A DNA stretch of 64,000 nucleotides, from positions 1 to 64,000 of the forward strand of contig NZ_LFIP02000009.1 in the NCBI RefSeq assembly GCF_001189235.2, read 5' to 3'. How positions within the stretch are numbered: the first letter of the stretch is position 1; each line of letters opens with the position of its first letter. Below, piece after piece: positions 59,542-64,000 of the stretch. A program made the translations under genes and the position numbers. The DNA is from Bradyrhizobium embrapense (GTDB lineage Bacteria; Pseudomonadota; Alphaproteobacteria; Rhizobiales; Xanthobacteraceae). The notes under the pieces were generated by a model. That model worked only from the letters and a program-made list of their open reading frames with translations. It searched no databases and was not told the origin of the DNA.

Positions 59542-60657
59542 ATGCCGTCCGCATCATCCTCGTCGCGCCGCTGGCTCGGGCTTCGCCCCAAGCCGATCGG
59601 CATCACCCTTGTCTTGCTGATTTGTGCCGCGGCCGCGTCGGTCGCCTGGCGTGCCGGCGGCTCCAGTGCGTCCGCCAGGGCCACGACCGAGGCCCCGCCG
59701 ACGCCGGTGGCGGCCATGGTGGTGCGGAGCGAGACTTTGCCCCGCTCGATCGAAGCAATCGGTTCGCTGCAGGCGGTGCGGCAAGTGATTCTGTCGCCCG
59801 AGGTTGCCGGCCGCGTCACCGCGATCAATTTCGATGCCGGTGCCGATGTCGCCGAGGGCGCTGCGCTGGTGCAACTCTATGATGCGCCGCTGCGCGCCTC
59901 GCGCGCGGTTGCGGTTTCCAAGGGACGCTTTGCGCAATTGCAGGAGAAGCGTTCGCAGGGGCTCGCGCCGTCCGGCTTCGTGACCCAGGAGACGCTGCAG
60001 CAGCGGCAGGAAGACCTCAAGCAGGCCGACGCCGCGGTCGAGCAGCTCGATGCGCAGATCGCGCAGACGACGATCCGTGCGCCGTTCGCCGGCCAGATCG
60101 GCCTGCGCAAGGTCAATCTCGGCCAATACGTCAATGCCGGCGATGCGCTCGCGACGTTGACCGCGCTCGACCAGCTCTACGCCAATTTCACCGTTCCGCA
60201 GCAGCGCCTGTCAAATCTGAAGGTGGGAGGCGCGGTGACGATCCGTACCGATGCTTTCCCCGATCGGGTGTTCGAGGCCACGATCAACGCCATCGAACCG
60301 CAGGTCGCCGAGGATACCCGCAATGTCCTCGTGCAGGCTTTGTTCAGCAATCCCGACCGGCTGCTGCGGCCTGGGCTCTTCGTGATGGTGAATGTCGTGC
60401 TGCCGCCGCAGGCGGACGCCATCGTGGTGCCCGTCACCGCGATCCAGATCAGCGCGTCCGGTGAGAGCGTGCTGGTCGTGCGCGACAACAGGGCGATCGG
60501 CGTCGCGGTCAAGACCGGGCAGCGCATCGGCGAACGCGTCGTGGTGGAGCAGGGGCTCTCGCCCGGCGACCACATCGTGACCGCCGGCCAGCTCCGCGTC
60601 ATGCCGGGCGCTGCCGTCCAGATGACAATGGCGGAGACGCCGGAGAAGGGACGCTAG
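59542..60657 (+). CDS. RND efflux periplasmic adaptor (membrane fusion protein)
   Basis: A 371-residue adaptor. One N-terminal TM anchor (residues 20-36) precedes a lipoyl/barrel-sandwich half (SPEVAGRVTAINFDAGADVA), a coiled-coil hairpin (about 115-165), the returning lipoyl half IRAPFAGQIGLRKVNLGQYV and beta-barrel/MP domains ending in MTMAETPEKGR. It should bridge the RND pump at 60686 to an outer-membrane channel, for which no gene is next to it. Start ATG 59542 is 62 bp after the SoxR -10. Confidence 0.95.
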   Translation: MPSASSSSRRWLGLRPKPIGITLVLLICAAAASVAWRAGGSSASARATTEAPPTPVAAMVVRSETLPRSIEAIGSLQAVRQVILSPEVAGRVTAINFDAGADVAEGAALVQLYDAPLRASRAVAVSKGRFAQLQEKRSQGLAPSGFVTQETLQQRQEDLKQADAAVEQLDAQIAQTTIRAPFAGQIGLRKVNLGQYVNAGDALATLTALDQLYANFTVPQQRLSNLKVGGAVTIRTDAFPDRVFEATINAIEPQVAEDTRNVLVQALFSNPDRLLRPGLFVMVNVVLPPQADAIVVPVTAIQISASGESVLVVRDNRAIGVAVKTGQRIGERVVVEQGLSPGDHIVTAGQLRVMPGAAVQMTMAETPEKGR

Positions 60658-60685
60658 TCCGCGGGCAGCGTTCGAGGCAGGCATC

Positions 60686-63600
60686 ATGCATTTCACCGAC
60701 ATCTTCATCCGCCGGCCGATCCTTGCGACCGTCGTCAGCCTGCTGATCCTGTTGATCGGCACCGCCGCGATGGTCTCGCTGCCGGTGCGGCAATATCCCA
60801 GCATGGAGAGCGCCACCATCCAGGTCGATGTGTCGTTTCCCGGCGCGACCCAGGACGTCATGCAGGGCTTCGTGACGTCGGTGATCGCGCAATCGATCGC
60901 GACCGCTAACGGCATCGAGTACATGACGTCGAACTCGACGCTCGGCACGAGCCAGATCAAGGCCAAGCTGGTGCTCAACGCCAATGCCGACCGCGCCATG
61001 ACCGAGGTGCTCGCCAAGGTGCAGCAGGTCAAGTACCGCATGCCGGCCGGCGTGTTCGACCCTGTGATCACCAAGATCACCGACGGCGCGTCGGCGGTGC
61101 AGTACATCGCCTTCACCAGCGACACGCTGACGCCTGCACAGATCACCGACTTCGCCACCCGCGTGGCGCAGCCGCTGTTGACGTCGGTGCCCGGCGTGGC
61201 CTCGGCCGACACATCGGGCGGATCGTCGCTGGCGATGCGGGTATGGATCGATCCGTTCAAGCTCGCAGCGCGCGGCCTGACCGCGGCTGACATCGCCGCG
61301 GCTCTCCGCGCCAACAACGTGCAGGCGGCCCCCGGGCGGCTGCGCGGCGAGATGACGGTGACCAACATCACCGCGGCGACCGACCTGCGCAATCTCGACG
61401 ATTTCCGCAAGATGGTGATCAAGACCGGCGCCGGTGGCGGCGGTCTGGTGCGGCTCGGCGACGTCGCGACGCTCGAGATCGGCGGTGAGAATTACGATTC
61501 CAACGCGCGCGACAGCGGCAGGCCCACGGTCTATATCGCGGTGCAGCCGACGCCCGATGGCAACCCGCTGGAGATCGTCGCCGCGACCGCCAAGGTGATC
61601 GAGGACCTCAACCGCGTCGCGCCGCCCGGACTAGAGGTCGCCGACGTTTTCAACATCGTGCACTTCGTCAAGGCCTCGATATCGGAGGTGCAGCACGCAC
61701 TGGCCGAGGCGATCGCGATCGTCGTGGTGGTGATCCTGTTGTTCCTCGGATCGTTCCGCTCAGTGCTGATCCCGGTCGTCACCGTGCCGCTGTCGCTGGT
61801 CGGCACCGCCGCGATGATGTTGGCGCTCGGTTTCTCCATCAATCTCCTGACATTGCTGGCGATGGTGCTGGCGATCGGGCTCGTGGTCGACGATGCCATC
61901 GTCGTCGTCGAGAATATCCATCGCCACATCGAGGAGGGGCTGAGCCCCGCCGACGCGGCCCTGATCGGCGCGCGCGAAATCATCGGTCCGGTGATCGCGA
62001 TGACGATCACGCTGGCGGCGGTCTATGCGCCGATCGGCCTGATGGGCGGCCTGACCGGCAGCCTGTTCCGCGAATTCGCCTTCACGCTGGCAGGCTCGGT
62101 GGTGGTCTCGGGTGTCATCGCGCTGACTTTGTCGCCGATGATGAGCGCGCAGCTGCTGGGAAGGGCGACTTCGCACGGCCGGTTTGCCCGTTTCGTCGAG
62201 CATCAGTTCTCGAAACTGTCGCGCGGCTACAGCCGGCTGTTGGCTGCGACGCTCAAGATGCGCGCCGCGGTGCTTGTGGTCGCGGTCAGCGTGCTGGCGG
62301 CGATCGTGGTGCTGTTTCTCGGCAGCCAGCGCGAGCTCGCGCCGTCCGAGGACCAAGGCTATGTGTTCACCGTGCTCAGGGCGCCGCAATATGCCAGCGT
62401 CGACTACACCACGCGCTCCTCGGACCAGATCGAGCAGCTGTTTCGCTCGTTTCCCGAATACCACGCGAGTTGGTTCATCAACGGCACCGACGGGCAGAAC
62501 CATGCCTTCGGCGGCATCACGCTGACCGATTGGGACAAGCGCAAGCGCTCGGCCAACGACATCCAGAACCAGCTCTACGGCATGTCCTATGGCGTGCTCG
62601 GCGCCAGCGTGACGCCGTTTCAGCCCGCCGCGCTGCCGGCGGCAACCGGCGGCCTGCCGTTCCAGATGGTGGTGCGCTCGGCCGGCGATTTCTCAACCAT
62701 CTATCAGGAAGTCGAGACGCTGAAGGCGGCCGCCTGGAAGAGCGGGCTGTTCGTGTTCGTCGACAGCGACCTTGCGTTCGACAGCCCGACCGCGCGGATC
62801 ACGATCGATCATGCCAAGGCGGCCGAGGCCGGCGTCAGCATGCAGACCATCGCCGATACGCTCGCGGTACTGGTCGGCGAGAACTACGTCAACCGCTTCA
62901 ACTTCTTCGAGCGCTCCTACGAGGTGATCCCGCAGGTGCGGCAGGCCGACCGGATCACGCCGGACAATCTCGGAAACTTCAACGTCCGCTCGAGTTCCGG
63001 GCAGATGTTCCCGCTGTCGACGGTGATCAAGGTCAACGTGAAGCCCGAGCCGAATCGGCTGCCGCAATTCAACCAGATGAATGCGGCGACGATCTCGGCG
63101 GTGCTCAAGCCCGGAGTCACCATGGGGCAGGCGGTGGCGTTCATGCAGGCGCAAAAGCTGTCGCCGGGCATGACCGTCGACTGGCTGTCGGACAGCCGGC
63201 AATATGTCCAGGAGGGCAACCGCCTGATCGTCACCTTCGGCATGGCGCTGATCGTGATTTTCCTGGTGCTGGCCGCGCAGTTCGAAAGCTTCCGCGATCC
63301 GCTGGTTATCATGGTGACGGTGCCGCTCGCGGTCTGCGGCGCGCTGCTGCCGCTGTATTTCGGCTTCACCACGCTGAACATCTATACCCAGATCGGGCTC
63401 GTCACCCTGATCGGGCTGATCTCCAAGCACGGCATCCTGATGGTGAGCTTCGCCAACGAGATCCAGCACCATGAAGGGCTCGACCGCGTCGCCGCGATCC
63501 AGAAGGCCGCCGCGGTGCGGATGCGGCCGGTGCTGATGACGACGGCCGCGATGGTCGCGGGCCTTGCGCCGCTGCTCTATGCCGACGGCGCCGGCGCGGC

Positions 63601-63766
63601 CAGCCGCTTTGCCATCGGCATCGTCGTGGTGATGGGGATGCTGATCGGCACGCTGTTCACGCTGTTCGTGCTGCCGACCTTCTACATCCTGCTCGCTCGC
63701 GACCATCGCGCGGCGGCCGCCCCGCGCCTGGAAAGCGTGGCGGTGAGGGACGAGATCGCGGCGTGA
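60686..63766 (+). CDS. RND multidrug efflux permease (HAE1-type)
   Basis: A 1026-residue inner-membrane proton antiporter with twelve TM helices and two large periplasmic loops. Proton-relay Asp residues are at 402-403 in GLVVDDAIVVVENIHRHIEE, and a Lys in LISKHGILMVSFAN belongs to the second half. The start FTDIFIRRPILATVVSLLIL and GFVTSVIAQSIA-like porter elements place it with MexI/MexF-like pumps. It forms an operon with the adaptor and is under SoxR control. Its stop abuts the stop of the next gene on the other strand. Confidence 0.96.
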   Translation: MHFTDIFIRRPILATVVSLLILLIGTAAMVSLPVRQYPSMESATIQVDVSFPGATQDVMQGFVTSVIAQSIATANGIEYMTSNSTLGTSQIKAKLVLNANADRAMTEVLAKVQQVKYRMPAGVFDPVITKITDGASAVQYIAFTSDTLTPAQITDFATRVAQPLLTSVPGVASADTSGGSSLAMRVWIDPFKLAARGLTAADIAAALRANNVQAAPGRLRGEMTVTNITAATDLRNLDDFRKMVIKTGAGGGGLVRLGDVATLEIGGENYDSNARDSGRPTVYIAVQPTPDGNPLEIVAATAKVIEDLNRVAPPGLEVADVFNIVHFVKASISEVQHALAEAIAIVVVVILLFLGSFRSVLIPVVTVPLSLVGTAAMMLALGFSINLLTLLAMVLAIGLVVDDAIVVVENIHRHIEEGLSPADAALIGAREIIGPVIAMTITLAAVYAPIGLMGGLTGSLFREFAFTLAGSVVVSGVIALTLSPMMSAQLLGRATSHGRFARFVEHQFSKLSRGYSRLLAATLKMRAAVLVVAVSVLAAIVVLFLGSQRELAPSEDQGYVFTVLRAPQYASVDYTTRSSDQIEQLFRSFPEYHASWFINGTDGQNHAFGGITLTDWDKRKRSANDIQNQLYGMSYGVLGASVTPFQPAALPAATGGLPFQMVVRSAGDFSTIYQEVETLKAAAWKSGLFVFVDSDLAFDSPTARITIDHAKAAEAGVSMQTIADTLAVLVGENYVNRFNFFERSYEVIPQVRQADRITPDNLGNFNVRSSSGQMFPLSTVIKVNVKPEPNRLPQFNQMNAATISAVLKPGVTMGQAVAFMQAQKLSPGMTVDWLSDSRQYVQEGNRLIVTFGMALIVIFLVLAAQFESFRDPLVIMVTVPLAVCGALLPLYFGFTTLNIYTQIGLVTLIGLISKHGILMVSFANEIQHHEGLDRVAAIQKAAAVRMRPVLMTTAAMVAGLAPLLYADGAGAASRFAIGIVVVMGMLIGTLFTLFVLPTFYILLARDHRAAAAPRLESVAVRDEIAA

Positions 63767-64000
63767 TCAAAGCACGTATTTCGAGCCGGGAATCCTGCGC
63801 AGCACGGCGGTGGCGGCCCAGCTCAGCGCCACGGTGGCGAAGAACGCAATCGCGGCCTTGGCGATCGCCGGCAATTCCATGTCGAACAGCCAGTATTGCA
63901 GCCACAGCACGATCGGATAGTGCACCAGGAACATGCCGTAGGCGTCGCCCTGCATGCGGTCGAGCAAGGTTGGCCCCGGCGCCTTCGATTGCAGGAAGTA
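63767..64000 (-). CDS. Acyltransferase-3-like membrane protein, C-terminal part cut by window edge
   Basis: The minus-strand frame is open from the window edge to a stop at 63767. Visible residues include LLDRMQGDAYGMFLVHYPIV, LWLQYWLFDMELPAIAKAAI and a TM with VALSWAATAVLRRIPGSKYV. The sequence of a YGMFLVHYPI helix followed by two TM segments is typical of the C-terminus of acyltransferase family 3 (OafA/NodX-like) proteins that acetylate surface glycans. It is only partial, so the acceptor cannot be guessed. Confidence 0.7.
   Translation of the reverse strand, partial: YFLQSKAPGPTLLDRMQGDAYGMFLVHYPIVLWLQYWLFDMELPAIAKAAIAFFATVALSWAATAVLRRIPGSKYVL

Overview
The window is high-GC chromosomal DNA from an alphaproteobacterium, most likely Bradyrhizobium or a close relative. 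The evidence is the set of encoded proteins (recA, alaS, a two-domain K+ channel, icd, and the purC-purS-purQ/purL/purB cluster with the F1-ATPase zeta subunit), a GAAC-N7-GAAC SOS box ahead of recA, a FixK2-type box, and two families of dispersed palindromic repeats that I associate with Bradyrhizobium intergenic DNA.

Layout. 1-3.1 kb: a broken serine-hydrolase end with a 25-bp tandem duplication, a small tyrosine recombinase, and a three-gene operon (coiled-coil protein, DUF883-like anchor, holin-like protein) behind a well-positioned FixK/FNR promoter. 3.1-6.6 kb: a LysR regulator divergent from a small catabolic operon (beta-hydroxyacid dehydrogenase, epoxide-hydrolase-like enzyme, VOC protein). 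6.6-10.6 kb: an HdeA-like protein, a thioesterase, an amidase and several very small proteins. 10.6-12.4 kb: a gene-poor accessory patch with two unlisted tiny Cys-pair proteins, a strong hairpin that could be an RNA, and an IS-end-like direct repeat. 12.5-25 kb: recA, a thioesterase, gcvTHP under a tandem glycine riboswitch, alaS, a cyclic-nucleotide-gated K+ channel, a DUF3455 protein and icd. 25-34.4 kb: a membrane alpha/beta hydrolase, TrmJ fused to a DUF559 nuclease-like domain, an SDR and substrate-binding protein, a LysR/PACE efflux pair, another SDR, and a GGDEF gene split by one amber codon.

34.7-43 kb: an aminoglycoside acetyltransferase-like gene, a TetR/OsmC divergent pair with a visible operator, a flavin acyl-CoA-dehydrogenase-like enzyme and a two-domain rhodanese, then a complete cyanate import and cyanase operon (substrate-binding protein with a Cys/His-rich N-terminal extension, permease, ATPase, cynS). 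43-58.5 kb: purine biosynthesis genes (purB, purC, purS, purQ, purL) interleaved with regulators, transporters, a GST/HxlR pair, and a large secreted phosphodiesterase. 58.5-64 kb: a GlsB-type stress protein, then soxR divergent from an RND efflux operon across a textbook SoxR promoter with a 19-bp spacer, and an acyltransferase cut by the window edge.

The most interesting items are the FixK-controlled coiled-coil/DUF883/holin-like operon, the structured element and small Cys-pair genes upstream of recA, the TrmJ-DUF559 fusion with altered nuclease residues, the single-codon break in the diguanylate cyclase, and the rhodanese plus cyanate gene block. No CRISPR array, tRNA or rRNA was recognised.
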